A DNA stretch of 64,000 bases, taken from NCBI RefSeq assembly GCF_000025845.1, contig NC_014014.1, positions 801,747 to 865,746 on the forward strand, in the 5' to 3' direction. Positions within the stretch are counted from its first letter, which is position 1; each line of letters begins with the position of its first letter. This DNA comes from Mycoplasma crocodyli MP145 (lineage in GTDB: Bacteria; Bacillota_I; Bacilli_A; Mycoplasmatales; Metamycoplasmataceae). The position numbers were made by a program, and so were the translations under genes. Shown here piece by piece: positions 1 to 12,305 of this stretch. The notes under the pieces were generated by a model. It had not been told where the DNA came from and did not search any database. It saw only the letters and a list, made by a program, of their open reading frames with translations.

Positions 1-56
1 ATTGTTTTTTTGCACAACTAACTTAAATATTTGATTTAATACAAAAATAATATGTT

Positions 57-62
57 TATAAT
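57..62 (+). promoter_or_regulatory. -10 box (TATAAT) of the hydrolase gene, probably leaderless
   Basis: A perfect TATAAT ends six bases before the ATG at 69. There is no room for, and no sign of, a Shine-Dalgarno sequence, so transcription should start at or next to the A of the start codon. Three other genes in the window have the same spacing. Confidence 0.6.
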
Positions 63-68
63 TAAATT

Positions 69-968
69 ATGAATTTAAAAATAATTAAGTATAAAAATTG
101 AAAAATACCACTTTTTGTTCAAGATAACAAGTCTGATTCCACTCTAATTGCTATACACGGAATTAATTCTAGTTCTGATTTCATTGTTCCTATATCAGAA
201 TATAAAAACAAATTTAATATAATAGGAATTAATTTACCTGGTAGCAAGTATTTTTTAGAACTTAACAAAATAAAACATGAAGATGTAAAGATGGATCTTT
301 GAATTGAAATTACAAACTATGTTATAAATAAAGTAAAAACAAAACACAATTTTCTAATTGCTCACTCAATGAGCGGGGGTGTTGCTTGTAAAGTTGGAAA
401 AATTAATAAACTTGAACACATCTTTTTTTTAGCAACTATACATCCTAACTTAGCCGAATCAAAAGTGGTAAAACTTTTTAGTAGCATTACTGTTGAACCA
501 AAAGGTAAAATCAAAACAACATTAAACAAAGGTATCAAAAAAGGTTTGGATTTTTTTCAAAAAAGAGAACCTTGAATTGCACCTTTTTCTGATGAAAAAA
601 GTGTGTGAGCAAACTTAATTAAAGAAAATGTTCTCGATCAAGAAAAACTGCTTTCTTTGAACGATGATTATGTTTCACTTGTTAAAAAATCAACATTAAT
701 TGTGGGTGCTTTTGACAAGGTGATTAATACAGAAAAATTTGTTGAATATGCTTATCAAATTGAAGCGCCTGTTTATATAATTGGAACAGGACATAGCCCA
801 ATTTGATATAACACACGTGATTTCTATTTGTTTTTTAACAAAAGAATTATAGGGAAAAAACGTTTTTTATTCAACGGTTTAATTTCGTCTTTAGATTCTG
901 AATACAAATCAAACGTTAATGACCAAAGTGAAGAAGAAGGACTTTTAGTAAATAGTATTACTAAATAA
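69..968 (+). CDS. alpha/beta-hydrolase family protein
   Basis: A 299-residue cytosolic protein with no signal peptide. A nucleophile elbow AHSMSGG puts the likely catalytic serine at S100; the canonical first Gly of GxSxG is Ala here. GAFDKVI (D216) and GTGHSP (H242) supply the expected acid and histidine in the right order, so a full Ser-Asp-His triad is visible. The family includes small esterases, lipases and peptidases; substrate cannot be deduced. In-frame TGA codons encode Trp, for example in PWIAPF. The start at 69 is the first ATG in frame and lies six bases after a TATAAT box. The small gene at 980 follows 11 bases later, probably co-transcribed. Confidence 0.8.
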
Positions 969-979
969 AGAAGGTAAAA

Positions 980-1504
980 ATGGCATCAAAAGTTACTGCT
1001 AAATGCATTGAATGTGGAGAAGAGTTTAAATATTATTTCGGAGTTATTGAAGAATTGCAACCAATATCTCTTTTTCTTGAAGCATTTAAAAAAGATCAAA
1101 AAAATTATTTCGATAAGAAGTTATTTTTTGAATATTTAGATAATAATCTTAAAGATGAAAAGGATTACTCATCTCAAAATGAAGAAGGAAAATTAAAAAG
1201 ATGTGAATTAATTTTTGCTTATATTAATGAATTTTTTAGTCCTGATGAAATTGAAATGCTTAAGACTAATATACTTTTAAATTTTAAAATTGAGATATAT
1301 CCATATGTAAACATTGAAGAGGAAAAGGAAAAAAGAAAGATTTTAAATCTTCCTCTTTTATCTTTAAAACTTCTTGGAAAAGATGAATATACTAGAAAAT
1401 ATAGTACAATGGCTTATACTAATTTTAGTGATGATCAACAATTCTTAACCTGTCCTAAGGACTTAAAACTTAGTTGTAAATTCGTTACTGAAGAACAAAT
1501 TTAA
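980..1504 (+). CDS. hypothetical protein with Cys pairs (possible zinc ribbon)
   Basis: A 174-residue, charged, soluble protein that I do not recognise. It has a CxxC knuckle at C9/C12 and two further cysteines at C158 and C166, a spacing that could form a split zinc-binding site. The middle is rich in Lys, Glu, Phe and Tyr and looks helical. A Shine-Dalgarno (AAGAAGG) lies just upstream of the ATG, in the 11-base gap after the hydrolase gene, so the two are probably one transcript. It converges on rnhB. No signal peptide or membrane segment is seen. Confidence 0.7.
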   Translation: MASKVTAKCIECGEEFKYYFGVIEELQPISLFLEAFKKDQKNYFDKKLFFEYLDNNLKDEKDYSSQNEEGKLKRCELIFAYINEFFSPDEIEMLKTNILLNFKIEIYPYVNIEEEKEKRKILNLPLLSLKLLGKDEYTRKYSTMAYTNFSDDQQFLTCPKDLKLSCKFVTEEQI

Positions 1505-1517
1505 AATTATCTAGTTA

Positions 1518-2132
1518 TTATTTAATAGCATTATTTTCCATAATAGCCTGTTTAACAGGCTTATATGATAATCTATGAAATGGAGATACTCCGTTTTTTC
1601 TTAATCCTTCAAGATGTAATTTAGTTCCATATCCCTTATTTTTGTCCCAAGAAAACATAGGATATTTTAAGTGCAATTTACGCATAACTTGATCTCTATA
1701 ATGCTTAGCTAAAATACTTGCTGCTGCTACAGAAATTGAAATTGTATCACCTTTAACTAAATTAATTTGTTTCTTGTCTTGTAAATTCAATTTCTCAAAA
1801 TCAGTAATTACAACATCATATTTATCAGCTAATAAATTAGCTATTTTTTCCATTCCAACAATACTTGCTTTTTTTGGATTTAATTCATCAACTTCAAAAT
1901 TACTCAATTCAATAATTTCATATGCAATTGCATCTTCTTGAATTTTAAAGAAAAGATTTTCTCTTTGCTTGGAAGTTAATTTTTTGGAATCATTAATCTC
2001 ATCATTTTTATAATTAGCAGGAAAAATCACACCCGCTACAACTAAAGGCCCGGCTAAAGCTCCCCTACCTGCTTCATCCATACCTAAAATCTTTTCAAAT
2101 CGTTTTAAATTCTTTATTTCATAATCTAACAT
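1518..2132 (-). CDS. rnhB: ribonuclease HII
   Basis: A 204-residue RNase HII, which cleaves the RNA strand of RNA-DNA hybrids and nicks at misincorporated ribonucleotides. The N-terminal GMDEAGRG motif gives metal-binding D19 and E20, VVITDFEKL gives D111, and the family hallmark SVAAASILAKHYRD follows. Length fits the family. Start ATG is preceded by AAGGGG. It lies downstream of the GH84 gene on the same strand but is separated from it by a strong 17-bp hairpin, so it is probably expressed independently or by read-through. Confidence 0.95.
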   Translation of the reverse strand: MLDYEIKNLKRFEKILGMDEAGRGALAGPLVVAGVIFPANYKNDEINDSKKLTSKQRENLFFKIQEDAIAYEIIELSNFEVDELNPKKASIVGMEKIANLLADKYDVVITDFEKLNLQDKKQINLVKGDTISISVAAASILAKHYRDQVMRKLHLKYPMFSWDKNKGYGTKLHLEGLRKNGVSPFHRLSYKPVKQAIMENNAIK

Positions 2133-2142
2133 TTTACCCCTT

Positions 2143-2186
2143 ATTTAAAATATAATTTGCTCCTTAGAACAAATTATATTTTAAAT
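2143..2186 (-). terminator. 17-bp stem hairpin between GH84 gene and rnhB
   Basis: Arms 2143-2159 and 2170-2186 are perfect inverse complements around a 10-base loop. It starts six bases after the GH84 stop codon. The stem is AT-rich and the 3' arm ends in a T-rich stretch, so a terminator is the best reading. On the minus strand the loop exposes AAGGAG. Confidence 0.65.
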
Positions 2187-2192
2187 TATTTA

Positions 2193-5100
2193 TTACGCTT
2201 GTTTTTTCTTTCTAAATATCAAGAATGCAACCACCGCTAGTAATCCCAATCCTGTTATAATAGAAATACTTATTAATCAAGCATTTCTTGTTTTATTGTT
2301 TTTAACTTCTGGTTTTTGAGGAACAGGTGTAATTCCCGGATCAGGATTTACAGGACTTATAACTCCACCACTAGTTAGCTTTTTAAATCCTGCTAATGAA
2401 ACTGTTTCAGCTAGTTTAATAGAAGGATCTTCTTTTAAAGTTAATTCATATCTAACTTTTAATGTCCCTGTTATATCATCTGGTGTTACATCTAAAATCT
2501 TTGTTGTATATTTAGAAGAATCAACATTACTTAATTTAATATCTTGTTTCTTTATTTCAGAAGGTGATTTTTTATCATAATCAGGTTTATTGACACCATT
2601 TAGAGTAATTTCAACCTTCTTAGTTTCTGTTTTTATTTCTTCTTCTTTTTTAATAACAGCAGGATCGAAATTTATTGTTTTTACATAAGATGCCTTAAGT
2701 TCTTGGTGTTCTTTATCAAAAAGGTCATATTTAACAATTACTTTTTTATGTTCTTTATCTTTAATTAATTCTGTTATTTTAATTTCAAACATAGAAGGAA
2801 TTTTTGAATTATCAACTGTTATATCACTTTGTTGAATCTTATCAATATCTTCTTGTGTTGTTGAAAGTGCTTCAGGATATTCTTTTTTGTTAGCATCAAA
2901 ATCAGCTTTAAATTGCTCTTTTGTTTTAATAGCTTTTATTTCATTCAATAAAGTCACATATTCTGAAGAAGGTTTAACTTCACTAGTTTCAATTAAACCT
3001 TTTAATACTTTAGCCTTATTTTCAAGCAATGTTTTTTCTTTTACATAATATAAAGCATCCATATCTAAGTCTAATAAATTATTATATGAATTAATTGCTC
3101 TATCTTTTTGTGTTAAATCAACAACTAATTTAGGTAATGCAGCTGAAAATTCACTCGCTAATTTTGCAACATCTTTGGCTCTTAAATTAGCATCATCTTT
3201 TGTTGTTTCGATTTGCTCTTTTAATTTCTTAACATTTTTAAAACTTTCTTTTGTATAATCAGCTTCTTTTGTAAAAACACTTGAATTAGAAGTTAATAAA
3301 TCTTCTAATGTTTTCTTATCTCCTAATAATTGGTCTGTTGGAATTGTATTATAGTATTCAAGAGTTTTTGTTATTGATGTAATTGAAGCTTCACCAGCAT
3401 TATTGTTAGCTATTAATTCTTCAGCAGCATTGACTAGCTCTGTCATTTTCGCTTTATCTTCAGGAACGATTTTTGGTTCATTCAATTTTGCTTTTACCGA
3501 ATCTTTTAACGTTGTTAGAGTGCTTTTATCTTGTGTAGTAACACCTGTTTTCTTAAATAAGACAAGGTCGGAAATATTTAATTTTTCTCCAGTTCAATCA
3601 AATTTAACTTCTAATAGTTTCTTACCTGTTGGAACAATAAAATCATTTACAGATTGTAGTAATTTACCTAGTTCAACGGTTGATTTTACTTTTGTTGTTT
3701 CGTCGTATAAAATGGCGCTAACTTTTGCGTTTTTATTTGCTTGTGAAACTATTCTTATGTAGTTTGCTTCAGTTTGTTCTTTAGTTGATACTATATAATT
3801 TAATGTACCAGTTTCTTTTTCTGAAATATAGTTTGTATTTAAGTCTTGATCAATTAATGCATCAAAAGTATGACCTCTTGAATCTAATGAATCGCTTACG
3901 AAATCTTTATTATTATCTTCAAGTGTATATTCACGTAAAAAATCTTTTTTAGATTCATCATAGTTTCAAATAATTTCGTTAATTTGACTTCATCTGTGTG
4001 CATAATTTGCAGTAATTTTAATCTTTATATATCTTACTGTTTTGTTTATATTTGACTTGCTTATAGTATTATATGACACTTCATGATCTGGAAAACTGTT
4101 CATAATATCTTTATCACTTTGTTCATTATCAACACCGTCTCCAATAGTAATTACTTTTTCTCAATCTGTATCAGTTGTTGAATTTGTAGCACTTATATAA
4201 ACTTCAGCATCACGAATATAATCAGGATTTGAATCATTAATAATTAACTTAAGGTTCTTCATGTTTGTTTCTTTACCTAAATCAATTATTGTATATTGTC
4301 CTTTTGTTTGAGTATTATTTAACTTCATTCCGGTGTTGATATTATTATCGAATAATTTTCATTTTTTATCATCTCCAGCTTCATTTCCCATATTTGTAGA
4401 AACAACACTAGGACCTTGGAATTGATGAGCTGTAACACTTAATTTTGATAAGTCAAAAGAAACATCATCAGAACCTTTGTTTATTATTCTCAAATATCTT
4501 GCATCTTTATGTGTCGTTGCTAAGTCGGTTGGTAAATTGTCAAAAACTAAATTATTTTGAGAAAGTTCAATTGTTAGTTTTTCTTTGTTTGTTGCTTCGA
4601 ACAATACTTCTTTAAGTTCTGAATTTCTTAATAAATCAACCGTTATATATTCATTAGGTTTTAGAACTAATCCAGTAACTGGTATTGCTTCAAAAACACC
4701 TGTTTTAACATTGTAATTTGCTCTAACCATATAACCAGTTTGTGTTTTATTGGTTTCTAGAACCGTGTTAAATACTTGTTGACTATATCCTTCAACCTTA
4801 AATTCACGAATTGCAATTCAATTCTTGTGTCTTTTTGTTGAAACTATTCTTATGTACTTTGCTTTTTGTTTAGGTTTACTTCTATCAGATTCATAAATGA
4901 TATGTCTAGTATTATCAAAGTGTTTTAATGTAGTTCAAGTTGTGTTATTTTCTGAAATTTGCAAATCTGCACCTTGCATATAATCACCATCAGAATCATT
5001 TCTTCCCATTAGAATATCGATTTTTCCTATTTCAGACATGTTTGCAAGTTCAACGCCTATTGCTGCATCGATTGTTGTTCAATCTCTATCAGCGTGGCCC

Positions 5101-8075
5101 GATGCATATTGACCTGTTTTAAAGTGTGCATATGTAGAATTATTTTTATCAAATACTTTTGATTTTTCTGAATCAGCAATTTGAATAACTTCATTTGATG
5201 GACCAGTGGTTACAGATGAAATCGTAGGTGTCGGACTAATTTCTTGTGGTTTATAAACTGATATATTTCTAAATGATACTCAAGTAACACCAGCTTCGGT
5301 TGATCTAACTCTTATATATTTAACATTAGTTAATTTTTTAGATGAAGCATCAAATTCTACTTCCGTTTCTCCATCTGTGTAAGTTTTTAATGTTTCTCAT
5401 TTTGCATTTGCTAATTCTGTGCTTGTTGAGTATTCCAGTGCAAATTTTTTAAATCTATCTCCATCTTTGTTTGTTTTTCCAAGTTTTACTTTAAATAAAC
5501 CAATTGCAGATGCCGAATTAAGTTCCAAAGTGATTGCATCATTTTCCAAAAACTTATCATTTTTAGTCTTTAATCAACAACTAGAATTTTCATCATCATC
5601 ATAAATATTAGTTAATTCTCCACTATATTTAGTTCAACCTTCTGGTAAGGTCATTGCTTTGATGGCTAATTTTTCTAATTTAACTGGCTCATCTTTAGGT
5701 AAAAAGTCCAAGTTAAATTCTCTTATTCCAGCTCATCTATCGTTTGATGAATCAGCTGTGTTAACAAGTTTTATACCTAACACTCCCTCAAGTTTAATAT
5801 TATATAAATCTATATCTTTGGTTGTATATTTTTTACCTGTTGTTTCAACATCAAGTCATTCCTTACCGTCTTTTGTGTATTTAAGTTCCGATTCTTTGAA
5901 AAAATCAGTTTCATGGTTATTCGTTGCTTGATTAATGTGTATCCCATAAATTGTAGAAGGTTTTTTTAGTGTAATTGAATATTCATCACCTTTAGCTGGA
6001 TGTCCTTTATAAAGAAGACCTGTGCCTAGATTATTATCATTCAAATTGTCAACATTTCCTTCAATACTTTTTGTATTACTTTTTGAAGAATAAGTTATTT
6101 TTTGGCTATTTATGAATGCTCCACCAAAAATGTAATCACTATATAATTTTGAAGTTGTTTCTTTTAAATTATTTGAAAAAGGTATTAATCTTTTTGCACC
6201 AGCTTCAGTATTTGTCATACCTGAAATAATAATATGTTTGTATGAATTTGCTTTATTATAAAACTCAATGGCTGTTTGATATTTTTCAAAACCTGATGCT
6301 TTTTTATCGTTTTTAAAGTCTTCATATGCTTCTAAAAACATATTAATAGCTTTTGCTCTATCTCTTATTGATTGTGCAAATGGTGTTAATTGTTGCAAGA
6401 ATCTTACATTTTTCATATTAGTTAGAACATCGGACGAAGCATAAATAATTTTACTCATTTCTTCTTCAATTTTCTCTTTATTTGCCTGTGTTAAAGGTTG
6501 ATCTGAATTTAAGTTAGTAGTAAGAGTAGTTATATCTGAAGCTATGTTTTCTGATTCTCCTAACACTAAATTATGCCCATTAGGAGCAGGGTCTGACATA
6601 TGATTAGCTAATCTAAATAATGAATCTGAAACGTTTTCATCAATATACTTAAATGAATTTTCTCATGATTTATCTGCATTGAAATTCTTAACATTTCAAG
6701 AATAGTCAGCTATTGCAGCAAGAGCAACTTTTGATGGTTCAGCTTCTTGCATAGGATTAGATACTACTCCAGCCAAGTCTTCAACATTAATATCAGTGTG
6801 TAATAGTTCACCTTTTCCCATTAATAATCTTTTCTTATTTATATCATTAACTGGTCAATTTAATCAGAATAAAGGAGCGCGTCTTTTTGATTGTCCTGCT
6901 CTTAAATTTCTTGTTCTGAAATTATTTAATGTGTCTTGTATTATTGGAGCACAAACTGTATTCCCTGTTCAGAAAATATGAACTTCTGGTGGAAATTGAG
7001 GATCATAATCACTTAATTCATTCATATCAGTTCATGCATTATTATATCCAGCAGGACAAAATACTCAATCATAAACATCACCTTTTTTCTTACCTCATTC
7101 TACTAATGATTTCATCATATTAATAACAGTTTGTCTAGGAACTGAACCAACATCGTCAGCTAAAACTCCAAATTGTCTAACACCTATTGAATAAAGTTGT
7201 TCAAATTTAGCAATTAATTTTGCTAATCTTTCTTCATATTTATTTGCATCTGAACCAATGTTTTGACTCGACATGAATGGGTGAGCTGTTCAAACAAATT
7301 TTGTTTTATTCATTCTTCCAACTTCTACCATTTCTTTAACTTTTTTCAGTTCTTCTTCTGGATATAATTCAAATCATTTGCTTGAATGATATGGATCATC
7401 TTTTGGTGCAAATACATAAGATGTCATCTTAATTTTTCCACCAAATTTCATTAGAGACATTCTATCTTCATTAGTTCAAGGAAGTCCATAATACCCTTCA
7501 ATAAATCCTCTTATTGCTGTATCTGCATAATCTTGAATCACTAAGTTTCTAATTGAAAGTCCATTGATTTGTTCCAATATATCTTTCAAAGAAACAAGTC
7601 CATAGAAAAGTCCGTCTGAATTCTTACCGATAACAGTAATTTTTCCTTCTTTAATTATTAAAACATATGCATCTATTTTTGTTAAAACATCTTGGTTAAA
7701 TAAACTCCCATATTCATTAACCACCTTAGTTTTTAAATCACTATTTTTAGAAAAGTCAACTAAATTTATACTTAGTTTTTTACTAGTATTTAAATCAGCT
7801 ATACTTAAGTTTTTAACGGCTAAAACTTCATCAAGTTTTGCTTGTGTTGGTTCATCAAGTTCATCCTTTGAAAGTTCATATTTTTCTTGTATTAAAAATG
7901 AACCATCCAAATAATTTACAGTATGTGGATTTGGTGTTATATTATAATCCACTAATGTTATAACTGGATTAGTAAGCGCTGGCAAAGTATTACCAGAGAT
8001 TAACATCATAGGTGTGAAAGCACCTATTAAAGCTAAACTAGAAAACGCTAATAACTTCTTCTTTTTTGTTTTCAT
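2193..8075 (-). CDS. nagH: GH84 surface glycosidase (hyaluronidase / O-GlcNAcase type) with CBM32-like domains
   Basis: A 1960-residue secreted, membrane-anchored enzyme. A Lys-rich signal sequence with a hydrophobic core spans about residues 1-30. A GH84 N-domain follows, then the catalytic barrel: EGYYGLPW (194-201), APKDDPYH (223-230) and GVLADDVG with the paired acids D307/D308, which match the NagJ-type pair that handles the 2-acetamido group. A helical region and several F5/8-type C domains (about 620-1350) come next, then charged repeat-rich segments, and a C-terminal TM ending RKKKQA. GH84 enzymes remove beta-linked GlcNAc; Clostridium NagH is the mu-toxin and mycoplasma homologues are called hyaluronidases. 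Substrate here is inference. The start has AGGGAG upstream. All segments lie in one frame with TGA as Trp; I see no frameshift. Confidence 0.88.
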
Positions 8076-8217
8076 TTATTCTCCCTCTTTTATATATTTT
8101 TATATATATGTTAATAATAAACAAATCAAAAATAATGAAAAATTATGGAAAAAAAATTACCACTTTTCAGTGAATTATTAATTCATAGGAGTAAATATCT
8201 TGCTATATTATTGTTTC

Positions 8218-8260
8218 AAAATACAAAAAACAACAACAATTTTGCTGTTTTTTGTATTTT
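8218..8260 (-). terminator. terminator of the NPCBM surface-protein gene
   Basis: Arms 8218-8232 and 8246-8260 form a perfect 15-bp stem just after the stop codon at 8272. It separates this gene from the promoter region of the GH84 gene (8076-8217), which is otherwise AT-rich with several candidate -10 boxes. Confidence 0.75.
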
Positions 8261-8271
8261 ATTTTGAATTA

Positions 8272-11200
8272 TTAATTCTTTTTAGTTTTTATTTTTTTCA
8301 TAATTAAAAACGTTGCTAATCCTATAACTCCAATCAGTGCTAACCCACCAAAAAGTGATGAAAACAATATTATTTTATTTGAATTTGTTTCTTTTTGTCC
8401 TTTATAAGTATCAACGGTTGGTATATTTGTCGGTTCTGTTGGTTTGGGTTCAATCGGAACATTAGGAACATTTGGTTCGTTAGGAGTTGGATTTTGAGGC
8501 AATTCAGGGATTGGATCTATTGAAATATTCTTATTTTTTTCATAAATTCTGAATTTTTGAGCTGCTGAATGACCATCACTAGATGCCAAAACATCTAATT
8601 TTAGATATTTAGCTTCGATTGGTTCATCAAAGATTATTTCTTTAGAATTTGAATCCGATTTTAAATCAATTGTTTTATAGTCTTTGTATTCAACACCATC
8701 TAATGAATATGAAACTTTAAGTTTTGTTATAATTCCACTCATAACATCTTTTCTCGGTTCATAAACCAATGAACTTAAAGTTAATGGCTTATTAAATGTA
8801 AATAATATATTGACATCTTTTGGGTTTTTATTTCAATTTGAGTGTCATATATTAGTAAAGTCATTGTCCAAAGCGTTTGTTAAAGCATTATTTTCCTTAG
8901 TCTTTTCCTCAGAATTTGTAGTAACTTCATATTTTGAATTATCAACCAAGTAGTAATCACTAACAGGACCATATAGATTTATTTCTCTTGCTGATAAAAA
9001 CTTTCCACCATGAACTTGTGAAGGAATAATCTTTAAATACTTAATTTCTTTATCTAAAATAAAGTCTACAATTTTCGTTTTATTATCATTCTTTCAAACA
9101 AAAGTGGTTAATTCTGTAAATGAAGCTTCATCATCGTTTGTTGTGCTATACAAAACTTTTCCAGCTTGAATATTTCCATTACCACCTTTAGGAAGATACT
9201 CAATTTTTGACACTTTAATTGGCTTATTAAACTCTCATTGCATAAACATTTTAGAAGGGTCTTTTTGTTCACCAGTTTCATAATATGAATTAAAATCTTC
9301 ATCAACAGCTTTTGATGCTTCTTTATTTTTTCCACCATCAGAAGCTGTGAATTTAAATAAATAAGTAGGAAGATAAGCATCTTCTTTTTCTAGTTTTGTA
9401 GGATAAAAAGTAAATGAAATAGGTCCTGCTGGTAAAACTTTATCAAAAGCTAATCTTTTAATAAAAATTTCCTTACCTTGTTCTTCGGTTATTTTAGGTG
9501 CTTGTTCTTTAAATGATGTTCAAGTTTTTTTATCTTCACTTCATAGAAGTTTATCAACGCCATCACCATATAATTTTTGAGTTAAATTGTTATAGTAATA
9601 TTTATTTGAATCTAGTGGTAGTGAAGATAAATTAATTCTAAATGTTTCTGAAGTTCCTGAAAGTCCAACCACTATATCATTCGAATCGGTTAATAAAGTA
9701 ATTTCTTCATCGCTTAGTAAAACTTCTTTTTCACGAGATGTTTTAAAAGTAGAACCTCCATCAATACTATATCTAAGTTCAGTATCAGAATTTTTATACA
9801 TATCATTAATAACTATTTTATTTGCCTTATCACCACTAAATGAGAATGTTGCTAAATCGGTGTTTAGATCACCCAATATACCTCTTGCTTGTTCATTAAT
9901 TATTCCGTGATCATATGCTTCACTTTTATCTATTCTTGAATCTCTAACAAGATTTTTCTTAAGAAGCGAATTTAACTCAAATTTATGTTCATCACCTTTA
10001 AGACTATTTACAACTTGTTTTACAATGTTGTTGTATGGATGTGGGTACATTTTTAGGTTTGTTAGAACCATTTTTCCAAAAGCTACTTTATCAGCATCAC
10101 TTTTTGAATTTGTAGGATCTATCATTAGTAAATCAAGAGCATAAATAGCATTATAGTTTTGAGGAAAAATTTCAATAGCTTTTCTATATATTTCTTCTTT
10201 TTTAGCTATATCATCATAAAATCTTGCCGTTTCAAAAAGATTATTAGATTTGTAAAATTGATCTTTGTTTTTTAAAGCGTTTTCTGCCATTTGAATATAG
10301 TTAACGTTATATTCAAAATAATCACCATTGATTCTCTTCGGTCTTCAATCAAGTATCATTCTTTCGCCCTTTTCAGCTACATTTCATGATCCGACTTGAT
10401 TGTCTATTGCTCAATATTTATATAATTTTTCAGTTTTAGTTACTGGATCAATATCCTTTTTATATTTGTAATTTAAATAAGCTCCATGTCCTGGTTGACC
10501 AACAACAACAGATGGATATCCGGTTGATGATAGCATTGCTGTTCCTTGTTTCGAAATACCACCACAAACTTGACCAACTTCCATTCTTACTCAGTTTCTA
10601 AAAACCCCATCATTTTTTATTCCGAATTTTGTTAGAAAATATTTCTTATCCATTTCCTCAAATTTTTTAATTGCTTCTGGTGAAGTAGGTTCATTTAATT
10701 TAAATTTTTTAAAGAAATCACTATGAGCACTTCCGGTTGTATAACTAACAAAATCATACCCACCAATTGAGAAGTTACCTGAAAACGGTTGTGGATTGCC
10801 ACCACCAGACATACCTCTTCTTCTTGATCAGTAGTTTAAGAAATTAATTTCATCATCAGTTAAATCTGAGTTAATAATTCATCTCATATGTTCAACAGTC
10901 AAATTATCAAAATGATCAACTTTTAGTTTGTCATAGTATGTTCCAGCTTTAACTCTGTTTCTTAATCTCAATAAAGCAGCTTTTTCTCATTGGGTAGTTG
11001 CAGTTCCTTTTTTCTCAAGTTCTTCAATATATTCAGTTATATCTTGTTGATCGGTTTGACTTCTAAGTTTATAGAAAATCTCAAATCTTGTTAACGGATC
11101 ACTACGTTTTTGAGAGAAGTCAGATCATACGCCGGTACCATAAACAAGTGCTGTTGCAGCAGCTAATTTTAAATACACTTCACCACGTGCAACTTTACTG

Positions 11201-12189
11201 GTTTCATCCACAAAAGTGATATTAAAAGAATTTAGATATTTTTTGTATAAACTATGTAAAACTTTAATAGAATTTACCCAGTATTCTTGCGAAGTTTTGT
11301 TTGCATCTAAATCTCCACCAGTCATATAATACTTAAGTAATTTATTACCTAAAGAATCATTAAACAATCATTGAATAAAAGTCTTCAATTCTTCATCAAC
11401 ATTAAAGAGTGAAACTAAATAATCATATCCTACTCTTGATACAAATTTCTCTTTGTACAAGTCTAATTCATATGTTGATACTTCTGAAGAAATAGGATTT
11501 TTTGCTATTATTGATTGCTTGTATTCCTCAGGTGTTTTTATAAAATCATATGTAGTTTTTAGTTCGAATGGATAACTTGATTTTCTAAACATAGCATGTG
11601 CTAAAACAGCATGATTATAACTATTTGAACCACCCACTTTTTTTATGGTGATTTTTAAAACTTTTTTACCTGTTATATCTAGATCTATTTTTCCTGCTTC
11701 ACTATTTCCTTTGTAAACTGATGCATCTTCTTTTAAAGAAGTTCAATCGGTTCCGTTATCAGATACAAAGAAGTTGAATTTAACTCCAGCTGATTTGTCG
11801 CCTTTTGAAAAATCAACTCCATAATAGGCACTAAATTTATCAAACGATTTGTCTGATAAATCATAAATTAATTCATTGTCAGAATGCGTACCAAGACCTT
11901 TGAAAAATGCTGTTTTCTTTCCACCAATATTAAGGTTAATTGTTTTTCCATCATAGTTAGTATTTATCTTTACTTCATTACCTAAAGAATCTTTATTTTT
12001 TAATGTTAAATCACTAAGTCAATTAAAGTTTGTATTAGCTCTCAAAGTGGTGCTTGATTCGTTATAATAGTTGGGTTTATCAATTAATTTTTTTGATTTT
12101 TGGTTATTGGAAATAAATAAAAGTGGAGTACTTACTGCTACCGAAACTAATATGGTACTTCCTAATAATATTTTAGTTATTTTTTTCAT
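8272..12189 (-). CDS. surface protein: NPCBM domain, transglutaminase-like core, two F5/8-C domains, C-terminal anchor
   Basis: A 1305-residue protein with an N-terminal signal segment (MKKITKILLGSTI). An NPCBM/NEW2-type carbohydrate-binding domain lies at about 65-185 (motif GLGTHSDNELIYDL). The middle contains VCGGISKQG (C542), GQPGHGAY (H568) and YWAIDNQ (D596), a Cys-His-Asp order and spacing typical of transglutaminase-like or cysteine-peptidase folds. A helical TPR-like stretch follows, then two F5/8-type C domains, a Pro-rich linker and a C-terminal TM with a KKIKTKKN tail. I infer a cell-surface enzyme acting on host glycoprotein or peptide; activity is unknown. The ATG has AAAGGAG upstream. 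It sits head-to-tail upstream of the GH84 gene with its own terminator. Confidence 0.8.
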
Positions 12190-12275
12190 GTTAAAACTCC
12201 TTTTATGAAAAGTATAATTATTATAATAAAATTAGTCCAAGTTGGTAAATATAGAGCAAAAAATAAAATATTAAA

Positions 12276-12295
12276 AATGGCTATTAATAGCCATT
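12276..12295 (-). terminator. terminator of the membrane-protein gene at 12306
   Basis: AATGGCTATT and AATAGCCATT form a 20-base perfect palindrome directly after the stop codon, followed on the minus strand by a T-rich tail. Confidence 0.75.
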
Positions 12296-12305
12296 GTTTA
12301 ATTTC

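Noticed and set aside
3403..6981. Several + strand ORFs of 60-120 codons inside the GH84 gene
   Set aside because: They lie antisense to a single continuous minus-strand frame with clear domains, have no ribosome-binding sites, and follow its codon pattern in mirror image.
2193..12189. Apparent fragmentation of the surface-protein genes into pseudogene pieces
   Set aside because: All pieces are in one frame and are interrupted only by TGA, which encodes Trp in this organism.
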